Source: Lewinellaceae bacterium
GTDB taxonomy: Bacteria > Bacteroidota > Bacteroidia > Chitinophagales > Saprospiraceae
Length of the DNA: 64,000 nt
Direction of reading: 5' to 3'
NCBI GenBank assembly: GCA_020636435.1
Contig: JACJXX010000001.1
Span: 3,675,001 to 3,739,000 of the forward strand
A model generated the notes under the pieces. It was not told where the DNA came from and did not search any database. It saw only the letters and a list, made by a program, of their open reading frames with translations. Positions within the stretch are counted from its first letter, which is position 1. Each line of letters starts with the position of its first letter. Made by a program: the position numbers and the translations under genes. Positions 34,268 to 42,706 of this stretch are shown here, piece after piece.

Positions 34268-37200
34268 TTAATTTCCAGCCACTACCTCCTTCGCCACCTT
34301 CTCCCTGATCTTTTCCAACACTACATGCGCTTCCCGCAGGCTCTTCACGTGATCCTTCACCAGAATGAAGTATTTGTTGGATTGCTTGAAGCCCAAACCC
34401 CGGTTGCGCCCTTCTTTATTGACAAAATCGAGGATATTCTGAAAGAGCCGGCTCTCGTAGAAGGGCGACTGCGGATTGTCCACAAAGTAGCAGCGCAGCT
34501 TGTCGTTTTTGAGGATGAGGCGCTCGAAGCCCAGGGCTTTGCACACCCAGCGCAGGCGCAGGCCTTCGAATAATTCCGCCACCTGCGGCGGTATGCGGCC
34601 GAAGCGGTCTTTTAGCTTGCTTTCAAAAGCCTCCAGTTCTTCCTCCGTTTCCAGGCTGTCGAGCTCGGTGTAGAGGCTGAGGCGCTCCGAGATGCTGCTG
34701 ACGTACTCGTCGGGGATGAGCATTTCCACATCGGTGTCGATCTGCACGTCGCGCACGTACTGCGGGTTTTTCTCCAGCTCTTCCTTAAAAAGTTCCTTGA
34801 AATCGGTTTCCTTCAATTCGTGGATGGCCTCCTCCAGGATTTTCTGGTAGGTTTCATAGCCAATGTCCGAAATGAAACCGCTCTGCTCGGCGCCCAGCAG
34901 GTTGCCGGCGCCGCGGATATCCATATCCCGCATAGCGATGTTGAAGCCGCTGCCCAGGTCGGAGAACTCTTCCAATGTCTTCAGGCGTTTGCGGGCTTCG
35001 GAGGTCAGGGTAGACATGGGGGGGCTGAAGAGATAACAGAATGCCTTTTGGTTGGAACGGCCCACCCGCCCCCGCAACTGGTGCAGGTCGCTCATGCCAA
35101 ATTGATGGGCGTTGTTGATGATAATGGTGTTGGCGTTGGGAATGTCCAGCCCGGTCTCGATGATGTTGGTGCAGACCAGCACGTCGTAGCGCCCGTCGAT
35201 GAAATGGACCAGGGTCTTTTCCAGCGAATCGGCCTCCATCTGGCCATGAGCGGTGGCCACCTCCACATCCGGGCATAAGCGGCGCACCATGGCGGTGATG
35301 TCCGGCAGGGTCTTTACCCGGTTGTGGACAAAGAAAATCTGCCCGCCGCGGTTGACCTCGTAGTATATGGCGTCCTTGACGATCTCTTCGTTGAAGATGC
35401 GCACCTCGGTGTGGATCGGTTGCCGGTTGGGCGGTGGGGTGCGGATGATGGACAGGTCGCGGGCGGCCATCAGGGAGAACTGCAGGGTGCGCGGGATGGG
35501 GGTAGCGGTCAAGGTGAGGGTATCGACGTTGACCTTGATGTTGCGCAGCTTCTCCTTGGCGGCCACGCCGAATTTTTGCTCCTCGTCGATGATGAGCAGG
35601 CCCAGGTCTTTGAAGCCTGCCTTTTTATTCAGCAGCCCATGGGTGCCGATGACGAGATCCAGGGTACCATCTTTCAGTTTTTGGAATATCTCGTTGCGCT
35701 GCGCCGTGCTCCGGAAGCGGTTGATGTAGTCGACACTGGCGCCAAATTCTTCCAGCCGCTCTTTAAAAGTCCGGTAGTGCTGCAACGCCAGGATGGTAGT
35801 GGGAACGAGCACCGCCACCTGCTTGCCGCCCACAATGGCTTTGAAGGCGGCGCGGATAGCCACCTCGGTTTTGCCAAAGCCTACGTCTCCGCAAATGAGG
35901 CGGTCCATGGGGCTGGGCTTGGCCATATCTTCCTTGACGTCAATGGTGGCCTTGAGCTGGTCGGGGGTATCTTCGTAAATGAAGGAAGCTTCCAGCTCGT
36001 TCTGCAGGTAGCCGTCCGGCGGGAAAGCGAAGCCTTCGGATGCTTTGCGTTTGGCATACAGCTTGATCAGCTCGCTGGCAATGTCCTTTACCTTCTTCTT
36101 GGTGCGCCGTTTGAGGTTCTTCCAGGCTTCGGAACCCAGTTTGTCCACTTTAGGCGCCGTGCCTTCCTTGCCGACGTACTTGGTGATCTTGTGCAGGGAA
36201 TTGATGCTGACGTAGAGCAGGTCATTATTCTTATAAATGAGCCGGACGGATTCCTGCACGTGCCCGTTGATGTCGATCTTTTCCAGGCCGGAGTAGCGCC
36301 CTACCCCATGGTCGATGTGAGTGACGTAGTCGCCCGGCGTCAGTTCGCGCAGCATGCGCAGGTTGAGCGCCTGGTCTTTGGTGAAACCCTGCTTGAGTTT
36401 ATAGCGGTGGAAGCGCTGGAAGATTTGGTGGTCGGTGTAGCAGGCTATTTTCAGATCGAGGTCAATGAAACCCTCATTGATTGATTTGGGAATGGGGTGG
36501 AAATGCACATCGGCGTTCAGGTCCTCGAAAATGGAATAGAAACGCTCGATCTGTTTGGGGTTTTCGGCAAACAGGTAGTTTTCAAAACGGCTGGCCGTAT
36601 TTTCGTTGAGGTTGCGGATCAGCAGGGCAAAATTCTTGTTGAAACTGGGCTGGGGCCGGGTGGCGTAGGCGACCTGCTGGTTGAGTTCGATTGGCTGGAT
36701 ACTGTCCGTAAGGCAGAGCAGGTGGAATTGCTCTACATCCTCGATGATTTCATTAGGGCGGATAAACGCCCGGTCGCGGAAAATCTCCTTGAGTTCTTCT
36801 TCCTGCACCAGCCGCAGCGCTTTGGCAAATGCTTCCGCCTTCTCAAAACATAGGGTGAGCTTGTCGAGCAGCACTTGAAAATCTTTGACCCAAACGGCCG
36901 TCTTTTCCGGCAGGATGCGCAGCATGGACACTTTCTGCTCCTGAGAAAATTTGGTGTTGATGTTGGGAATGATGGACACCCGGGCGATGTTCCGCACGGA
37001 AAGCTGGGTAGTGGGGTTGAAGGTGCGTATGCTTTCTATCTCTTCATCGAACAGCTCGATGCGGTAGGGGTATTCATTGCCAAAAGAAAAAATATCGATG
37101 ATGCCGCCCCGGATGGAAAACTGCCCGGGTTCATAGACAAAATCCTCGCGGGAGAAGCCGTATTCCACCAGTACTTCGATGAGGAAATCTACGTCCAGTT

Positions 37201-37660
37201 CCTCTTTGATCACCAGGTCGATCCGGCGTTGGTTGAGGATATCCGGCGCCACCACCTTCTCGAATAGGGCTTCCGGGTAGGTGACGATGATCTCGCCGGA
37301 AGCCGGCGAGTTGACGATCTTGTTGATCGTCTCGGTGCGCTGCAGGGCGTTGGTGTTGTTGAGTTCTTCGAAATGCATCGGCCGCTTGAAGGAATCCGGG
37401 AAAAAGCGGACCGATTTGCTTTCGAGCAGGTTGGCGAGGTTGTTCTGGATGTAAGCGGCCTCTTCTTTATCGTTAGCGATGAGCAGGTGGCTCTGCGGAG
37501 CGGCCAGGTAGGTTCCGGCCAGGACAAAGGATTCCTGTGCGCCAGCCATGCCGGTGAGTTTTAGCCGGGCGGGCGTTTCGGCCTGAAGGGCCTGCACAAT
37601 GCGCTGGGTGCGCTCTTCTTCACGGTACAGCTGCAGGAGCTGTTCGAGATTGCTATTCAC
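34268..37660 (-). CDS. mfd: Transcription-repair coupling factor
   Basis: The 1130-residue protein has the full Mfd layout. A UvrB-like N-terminal module (about 1-340) lacks helicase residues. The RNA polymerase-interacting domain near residue 455 contains GDYVTHIDHGVGRYSGLEK. The RecG-like translocase has GDVGFGKTEVAIRAAFKA (Walker A), LLIIDEEQKFG (Walker B), TLTATPIPRTLQFS and QLRGRVGRSNQKAFCYL. A C-terminal TRCF domain follows. It removes stalled RNA polymerase from DNA lesions and recruits UvrA. The length is normal, and the gene stands alone. Confidence 0.98.
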   Translation of the reverse strand: MNSNLEQLLQLYREEERTQRIVQALQAETPARLKLTGMAGAQESFVLAGTYLAAPQSHLLIANDKEEAAYIQNNLANLLESKSVRFFPDSFKRPMHFEELNNTNALQRTETINKIVNSPASGEIIVTYPEALFEKVVAPDILNQRRIDLVIKEELDVDFLIEVLVEYGFSREDFVYEPGQFSIRGGIIDIFSFGNEYPYRIELFDEEIESIRTFNPTTQLSVRNIARVSIIPNINTKFSQEQKVSMLRILPEKTAVWVKDFQVLLDKLTLCFEKAEAFAKALRLVQEEELKEIFRDRAFIRPNEIIEDVEQFHLLCLTDSIQPIELNQQVAYATRPQPSFNKNFALLIRNLNENTASRFENYLFAENPKQIERFYSIFEDLNADVHFHPIPKSINEGFIDLDLKIACYTDHQIFQRFHRYKLKQGFTKDQALNLRMLRELTPGDYVTHIDHGVGRYSGLEKIDINGHVQESVRLIYKNNDLLYVSINSLHKITKYVGKEGTAPKVDKLGSEAWKNLKRRTKKKVKDIASELIKLYAKRKASEGFAFPPDGYLQNELEASFIYEDTPDQLKATIDVKEDMAKPSPMDRLICGDVGFGKTEVAIRAAFKAIVGGKQVAVLVPTTILALQHYRTFKERLEEFGASVDYINRFRSTAQRNEIFQKLKDGTLDLVIGTHGLLNKKAGFKDLGLLIIDEEQKFGVAAKEKLRNIKVNVDTLTLTATPIPRTLQFSLMAARDLSIIRTPPPNRQPIHTEVRIFNEEIVKDAIYYEVNRGGQIFFVHNRVKTLPDITAMVRRLCPDVEVATAHGQMEADSLEKTLVHFIDGRYDVLVCTNIIETGLDIPNANTIIINNAHQFGMSDLHQLRGRVGRSNQKAFCYLFSPPMSTLTSEARKRLKTLEEFSDLGSGFNIAMRDMDIRGAGNLLGAEQSGFISDIGYETYQKILEEAIHELKETDFKELFKEELEKNPQYVRDVQIDTDVEMLIPDEYVSSISERLSLYTELDSLETEEELEAFESKLKDRFGRIPPQVAELFEGLRLRWVCKALGFERLILKNDKLRCYFVDNPQSPFYESRLFQNILDFVNKEGRNRGLGFKQSNKYFILVKDHVKSLREAHVVLEKIREKVAKEVVAGN

Positions 37661-37704
37661 GGGTGCAAAGATAATAGGTTTGCGGACAAATCGTGCCGGG
37701 GCTT

Positions 37705-37868
37705 AGAGCTTGTTGGGAAATTTGGCCATCGAGGCGATTTTGTCAATCATGTGCTTAGACAAGGCGCGGAAATGCGATTTATGCCAAAGCATAATGAGTA
37801 TTTTCGCAACGCAGTATAAGCACATTAGTGGCGAAATGAGCCCGGTTGCTAAATTCCCAACAAGCTCT
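37705..37868. mobile_element. Family B element, relative of family A (164 bp)
   Basis: The outer arms agagcttgttgggaaattt and aaattcccaacaagctct are inverted repeats unrelated to those of family A. The inner arms gtgctta and taagcac enclose a core (acaaggcgcggaaatgcg, atgccaaagcataatgagta, cgcaacgcagta) that aligns with the family A core. The size and architecture are the same as family A. It fills most of the 313 bp gap upstream of mfd. Confidence 0.8.
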
Positions 37869-37973
37869 TAATAGGGGACAGGCACGATTTTTCCGCGCGG
37901 GAAACGGTACGATTGGGAAACAGTTATCGGCAGCCATAGTTTACAGGAACCGTTTAGCGGGCAAAAAAAGAGG

Positions 37974-38714
37974 CTAAGCAGCTGCCTTCAATAACTCGGC
38001 GAATTGCAAAATATCAGACTTGAATAATTCAAAATCAAAGTCCTTTACCTGTGGTTTTAACTTTTCAATGGCTTTGTCCAACTCGGAAGAAAATTGGTCA
38101 ATATCCGAGCTGGAAAGTACTGAAATATACAATCCCTGCTTGCGTTTATCGAAATAAGTAGGATTGGACACGAAAGTCTGAGGCCTTCTAAAAAAGCAGA
38201 CTTCAATAAATAGCTTTCGAACCCCACTGCCATACTTCGAAGGGTCAATGGCATCCGATATCTCCTGAATGTCCCCGGTGACAATTCCAATATCAGAATA
38301 GACCCTGAACCTGGTTTTTTCCGCAAAGGTGGGGTTGGTATCTACTGCCTGGAGCATGGCCTTTTTCAAGGCTTCGAAATCGAAATCTTCCACCTGGCCG
38401 GAAACTTTGTCGAATAACTCAAACATCGCCTCGCATACCAGTATTTGGGCATCTCTATCCATATATCTTGCAGCCTTTGAATAGTCTAAGGGCAGGCTGC
38501 CTTCGATCTTTTTGCTGACGGGATCATATTCCCAGTAAGGTTCATTGATCCTGCTGGGTTCCTGATAGGTCAAAGGATAAAAAGAAATCCTCTTGACACT
38601 GTTTCCAAAATCAGAGAGCTTGATGTTCTTGTTCAGCGTATCCTCCGTAACAGTTAGATCGGAAGTGTCCGACAAGCCGCCGGTGGTAGATATGAAAAAT
38701 TCTTCCTGTTCCAT
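37974..38714 (-). CDS. Uncharacterised protein, possible immunity partner
   Basis: The 246-residue cytoplasmic-looking protein is acidic and has no recognised domain. It contains an internal repeat: QVEDFDFEALKKAMLQ near residue 105 and QVKDFDFELFKSDILQ near residue 221, suggesting a duplicated module. Its start is 1 bp after the stop of the upstream gene (38716-39360), so the two are translationally coupled. The upstream protein looks like a GIY-YIG nuclease effector, which makes this protein a candidate inhibitor. That role is inferred from position only. Confidence 0.6.
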   Translation of the reverse strand: MEQEEFFISTTGGLSDTSDLTVTEDTLNKNIKLSDFGNSVKRISFYPLTYQEPSRINEPYWEYDPVSKKIEGSLPLDYSKAARYMDRDAQILVCEAMFELFDKVSGQVEDFDFEALKKAMLQAVDTNPTFAEKTRFRVYSDIGIVTGDIQEISDAIDPSKYGSGVRKLFIEVCFFRRPQTFVSNPTYFDKRKQGLYISVLSSSDIDQFSSELDKAIEKLKPQVKDFDFELFKSDILQFAELLKAAA

Positions 38715-38715
38715 C

Positions 38716-39360
38716 TTATTGTAGTTCTTTTAGCAATTTCCTCCAATCCTGCTGAGGCATGCCTGCCGAATTGCCTGGAGGCAGAAACAAATGACATCCC
38801 TCTTTTCTTGCCTCAGGCCTGGTGAAATAGGTTTTCAGGTGAAGCTGTTCCTGGGTCGTTATATACCCTTCCGTGCCACGCTTTATCCATTCGTAGTCCA
38901 GTTTCAATGCCTCTCTTATCTGTCCATGTTCTTTTTCTCTCTCGCCGCGCTTTCGGCAAGTTTTACCAATGTAGTAAATTTGGCCTTTTGAAACAAGTAT
39001 TTGTGTTTTTCCGGCGTCCATACACCAAACCGGGCACTTGGCACAGGGCCTTTTCATGGTAGATTTGGCTAACAAGTAATAGAGTTCGCACTCCCTGTCG
39101 TCCTCATCCGGCTGGCCGTATTTTTCTTTGAACGCCTCTTTAGCATCATCAGGCAGTTTGTCAAATAGTTCCTGATCACTTAAGACGTTCAGTTCAGGGT
39201 TTTCTTTTTTGACCTGGGTTGCAACAATGATGGCTGCTGCAATAAAAAAGAGAATCCAAAAATATCCTCCTCCACCCGGCGCCCCGTATTCACGAGTGCC
39301 GCCCTGGCCAAATCCAGGTATCTGCGGGGCTTCCCTGGTTTCTGCAATTTTATATTTCAT
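38716..39360 (-). CDS. Membrane-anchored GIY-YIG-like, cysteine-containing protein
   Basis: The product of about 214 residues has a glycine/proline-rich start, one membrane segment (YFWILFFIAAAIIVATQV), a spacer, and a C-terminal domain. That domain contains ELYYLLAK, the cysteines RPCAKCPVWC, then GQIYYIGKTCRKRGEREKEH and an LFLPPGNSAG tail. The IYYIGKT...R...H pattern resembles GIY-YIG nucleases used as toxin tips in Bacteroidota polymorphic toxins, which also end in a PPGN-type motif. I start at the ATG at 39360; the frame stays open to 39414. Toxin function is a hypothesis. The gene is followed by a coupled partner gene. Confidence 0.6.
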   Translation of the reverse strand: MKYKIAETREAPQIPGFGQGGTREYGAPGGGGYFWILFFIAAAIIVATQVKKENPELNVLSDQELFDKLPDDAKEAFKEKYGQPDEDDRECELYYLLAKSTMKRPCAKCPVWCMDAGKTQILVSKGQIYYIGKTCRKRGEREKEHGQIREALKLDYEWIKRGTEGYITTQEQLHLKTYFTRPEARKEGCHLFLPPGNSAGMPQQDWRKLLKELQ

Positions 39361-39965
39361 ATTTTTGGGATGGCCCGGGTACGGGCATTTGTTTCTGTTT
39401 TGGGCAAATGGCAATGACGGGGCATGGGTGCTGTGCCAAAGGCAAAATTCATTTTCAGCTTATTTCAATTGCGAAAATATAGGATTTTGATTTAAAAATA
39501 AAATTTTTGACGATTTTTTTCGTAATGGGAGAAGAAAATCAACAATATCGGGGATGTGCTTCGGGATCAGAGGAGGGCCAATAAGTGGTGGGCTGCCCGA
39601 ATGTCATGATGTAGCAGTACCCTAAAGTGATGGCGCCTTTGAGTGCAAAAAGTTTTTACGTTTGGCCTACATTGTTTAGCTTTGGAGGGGCTGAAGGTAT
39701 TGGGGGTATAGACGCAATAGGGTTTAAATGAAAGGTGCAATGCGGGTTTTGCTTAAACACTGTTGCGTTTATGATTTGAGGGTTGGAGGATAAACGTCAA
39801 TTGGGGCTATGGGGGAGTTGACGTTTGTAAAAAAGTTGTCGGAAATAAGGATTGAAAAACACCTAAGAAACAATTGTTTTTTGAAGTACCTTGAATGGTT
39901 ATTCTAGCGATAAAGGAAAAGAAGTGAAAGTTTCTATATCCTATTACAAAAAATAAAGTATTCAT
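39361..39965. other. AT-rich intergenic region without a gene
   Basis: About 600 bp separate two divergent genes. The composition is clearly more AT-rich than most of the window. I see short inverted repeats (acgcaatagggtttaa / ttaaacactgttgcgt near 39709-39770, aacgtcaa / ttgacgtt near 39793-39830) but no supported coding sequence. The start of the downstream surface protein gene is preceded by an A-rich leader. Confidence 0.6.
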
Positions 39966-41603
39966 ATGAGAAGTCAAATTTTAATTTCAATACTTTTTAA
40001 GGTAGGAATTTTTAATATAGTTTTTTCGCAAAATTGTCTTCCTGAAGGTATTTCCTTTTATAGTCAAAATCAGATTGACAACTTTTCTATCAATTACCCT
40101 GGCTGTACCCAAATAGATGGAAATGTTTTAATAAAAGAGTTTGTTGATAGTGACATTACGAACCTGGCTGGTATTTTCCACCTTACTTCAATAAATGGTA
40201 ATTTAAAAATACAAAGTAATGATGCATTATCTAATTTACTGGATTTAGAAAATCTTACAGAAGTGGGAGGTAGTCTTTTTATTCACTCAAATTCTTCAAT
40301 AGAAGATTTAAAAGGATTGGATAACTTGGTAAGTATTGGAGGGTCATTATGGATATTTGGAAATAATTCACTTGTTAATTTGAGTGGGCTTGAGAATTTG
40401 AGTTGGATTGGAAACAGTGTAAGGGTAGATTGGAATGACTCTTTAACAAGCTTCAATGGATTAGAAGGGATTTCAATAATTAATGGAGGATTAAGGATAG
40501 AGCATAATGATATATTACAAAATATGAGTGGTTTGGAATCCATAAGTTTTATCAATGAATATTTAACAATCTATTCCAACTACGAATTATCTAGTTTAAA
40601 TGGACTAAATAATTTAACTACTATAATGGGCGAGGTATGGATAGAGAGTAATTTAGCTTTACCAAACTTTGAAGGTTTGGAAAGCCTAGAAACTATTGGC
40701 AAATCATTCAGGATAAGACATGAAAATGCCTTAGTTAATTTTAATGGGCTGGAAAACCTAAAAACTATTGATTCAACATTTTCTTTATATCGTAATGATA
40801 ACATTGTTAATTTTGAAGGCTTGGGGGAATTGCAGGCTATCGGAAAGGATTTAGAAATATTAATAAATATCAAACTTGCTAATTTTATTGGCCTTAATAA
40901 ACTGACTTCGATTAATGGAAATGTGCGTATCGAAGGCAATACTGAATTAACAAATTTGAGTGGCTTGGAAAGCTTAAAAAGGATAGCGGGAAAATTTGAA
41001 ATTTCTGGAAATGTTTCATTTTCTAGTTTTGAAGGTTTAGATAGTTTGTTAACGATTGGATATGATTTTGATATTAGTAATAACTATGAATTGGCAAGTC
41101 TAGAGGAATTAAATAATTTGGATACAATTGGTGGAAGATTACTATTAAAAAATATTAATCTATTGTCAAGCCTAAAGGGATTGGATTATTTGAACGGACT
41201 ACCTGAGAATGTTTATTTAAGAAATTGCCCGAATCTTTCGGATTGTTCTATTCTAAGTATTTGCCGATTCTTAGAAGACCCCTATAATATTATTGGCCTA
41301 AATGATAACGCAATTGGTTGTAATACTAGAGAAGAAATAGAAAGTAATTGTGAATTAGTCTTGGATATCCAAGATTTCAAAAGGTATGAGATAGGTTTTT
41401 TCCCTAACCCAGTGAGAAATTATATCACAATTAAAGGAATTAATAAAGGAAAGTATTGTATTTTTAATAGTTTAGGCCTAAAAGTTTTAGAAGATAAATT
41501 TCACCAATCCGAGATAAATGTATCTGGGTTGCAAAAGGGTAATTATATCTTACAAATAATATCTAATAACATAATTGTCAATGAGAATTTCGTAAAGATA
41601 TAG
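39966..41603 (+). CDS. Receptor-L-domain repeat surface protein with T9SS tail
   Basis: The 545-residue protein has a signal peptide (LISILFKVGIFNIVFSQ). More than a dozen repeats of about 23 residues follow, with the pattern GLENLxxIGxxxxIxxNxxLxNF (for example FNGLEGISIINGGLRIEHND), the receptor-L-domain type of leucine-rich fold. It ends in a T9SS sorting domain (IGFFPNPVRNYITIKG...LQKGNYILQI). It is therefore exported and probably attached to the surface. The DNA is strikingly AT-rich compared with genes on either side, pointing to acquisition from another source. The ligand is unknown; adhesion is plausible. Confidence 0.88.
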   Translation: MRSQILISILFKVGIFNIVFSQNCLPEGISFYSQNQIDNFSINYPGCTQIDGNVLIKEFVDSDITNLAGIFHLTSINGNLKIQSNDALSNLLDLENLTEVGGSLFIHSNSSIEDLKGLDNLVSIGGSLWIFGNNSLVNLSGLENLSWIGNSVRVDWNDSLTSFNGLEGISIINGGLRIEHNDILQNMSGLESISFINEYLTIYSNYELSSLNGLNNLTTIMGEVWIESNLALPNFEGLESLETIGKSFRIRHENALVNFNGLENLKTIDSTFSLYRNDNIVNFEGLGELQAIGKDLEILINIKLANFIGLNKLTSINGNVRIEGNTELTNLSGLESLKRIAGKFEISGNVSFSSFEGLDSLLTIGYDFDISNNYELASLEELNNLDTIGGRLLLKNINLLSSLKGLDYLNGLPENVYLRNCPNLSDCSILSICRFLEDPYNIIGLNDNAIGCNTREEIESNCELVLDIQDFKRYEIGFFPNPVRNYITIKGINKGKYCIFNSLGLKVLEDKFHQSEINVSGLQKGNYILQIISNNIIVNENFVKI

Positions 41604-42056
41604 TATTGTTTTTCTATTTATATCAAAATATATTAAGAAAAGGGTTGGTTGGCGAATGAACCAGGGGTAAAACTACCGACACTGGCTACCCTCCAGGCTC
41701 GCATTCACTCGCCCGGCGTGTAGCCCCACGTACCGCACCGAGGATTGACCAAGACAGTAGGTTTTGAGTCAAAAGATTAGGAGAATGTTAGACCCCGGAA
41801 TTTGATTAAGATTACCAAAAAGCTTATTTTGGAAGCTAACTTTGATGAAAATGCCTATATAAACCACTAACAAAAAGCGAAAAGCGAGAACAGAGTCTCA
41901 AGGCCAAACCTTTAGCAGCAGAAGAGCAGCGTTTAGAGCTGCTAAGAGAGTCCACACAGAATGATTTCGGCCTGGCGGCTTATCCCAACTCTTCTTCCCT
42001 GGAGCAAAGCACGCTTCCCCCGAAACCCTTATCTTTGCCTGTAAAAAAACAAACCT
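41604..42056. other. Intergenic region, possible decayed sequence
   Basis: This 453 bp stretch between the surface protein and the rhodanese gene has no intact gene. A frame around 41800-41870 reads KLILEANFDENAYINH before a stop, and another around 41880-42000 reads a helix-like EEQRLELLRESTQNDF stretch without a start. These might be remnants, but no family is recognised. Confidence 0.45.
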
Positions 42057-42485
42057 ATGAAACCATTACTTTTGCTCCTCTTCCTTTCCTCCGCCTTCCT
42101 GCTGTCCTGCCAGCCGGCCAATAGCCAGGAGAAGGCCTCCAAGGAGTCGCTTGCGACAAAGGCCGCTCCGGGAGAAGTCATCAGCGTCGTACTGTCCCAG
42201 GATGACTTCAGGGCCAAAATGGCGGAACTGGGCGCCGGCATTCAGCTCGTCGACGTCCGCCGGCCGGATGAGTTCCGGGAAGGCCATATTGAAGGCGCCC
42301 TGAACATCAATTTCCTGGAGGACGATTTTGCTCAACAAATGGAACGCCAGGTGAATAAAGAGAAACCGGTCATGCTGTACTGCCGCTCCGGCAGCCGCAG
42401 CGCCTCGGCCGCCGAGGAACTGAAAGCCCTGGGCTTTAAAGAAATTTACGACCTGGAAGGCGGGTTTTTAGACTGGCAGGAGTAA
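42057..42485 (+). CDS. Rhodanese-domain lipoprotein
   Basis: The 142-residue protein begins with a lipoprotein leader (LLLFLSSAFLLSCQPA, cysteine near residue 18). One rhodanese domain follows, with LVDVRRPDEFREGHIEGALNI and the active-site loop LYCRSGSRSASA (catalytic cysteine followed by RSGSRS). It may transfer sulfur or act as a periplasmic sulfur or persulfide carrier. The active cysteine is intact. Nothing adjacent specifies the substrate. Confidence 0.92.
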   Translation: MKPLLLLLFLSSAFLLSCQPANSQEKASKESLATKAAPGEVISVVLSQDDFRAKMAELGAGIQLVDVRRPDEFREGHIEGALNINFLEDDFAQQMERQVNKEKPVMLYCRSGSRSASAAEELKALGFKEIYDLEGGFLDWQE

Positions 42486-42578
42486 CTGCCTTGTTTAAGT
42501 ATCGACAAAAAAACTTAAACAAATTGCCGGGATTGCTGTTGATTCCCTGTATTTCAGAAATTTAAATCCTTCTTTGAC

Positions 42579-42679
42579 AAATTTCGTAGGCCAGTTGTAA
42601 GCCGGAACAGCGGCGTGACCCTGTAGGCGCTTCGAAAGCCGCGTTTCCGGCTTACAACTGGCTTAAAGCCACGAAATTT
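42579..42679. repeat. Inverted repeat upstream of crtI
   Basis: The arms aaatttcgt...ccagttgtaagccgg (42579-42605) and ccggcttacaactgg...acgaaattt (ending 42679) form a long, slightly interrupted stem around a 'gcggcgtgaccctgtaggcg' loop. It lies between the rhodanese gene and crtI and ends 27 bp before the crtI start. Confidence 0.8.
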
Positions 42680-42706
42680 GGCAAAGAACCAATACAATGG
42701 CAAACC

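Noticed and set aside
41800..42050. Possible decayed gene before the rhodanese gene
   Set aside because: The short frames have no start codons and no recognised family; support is too weak to call a pseudogene.
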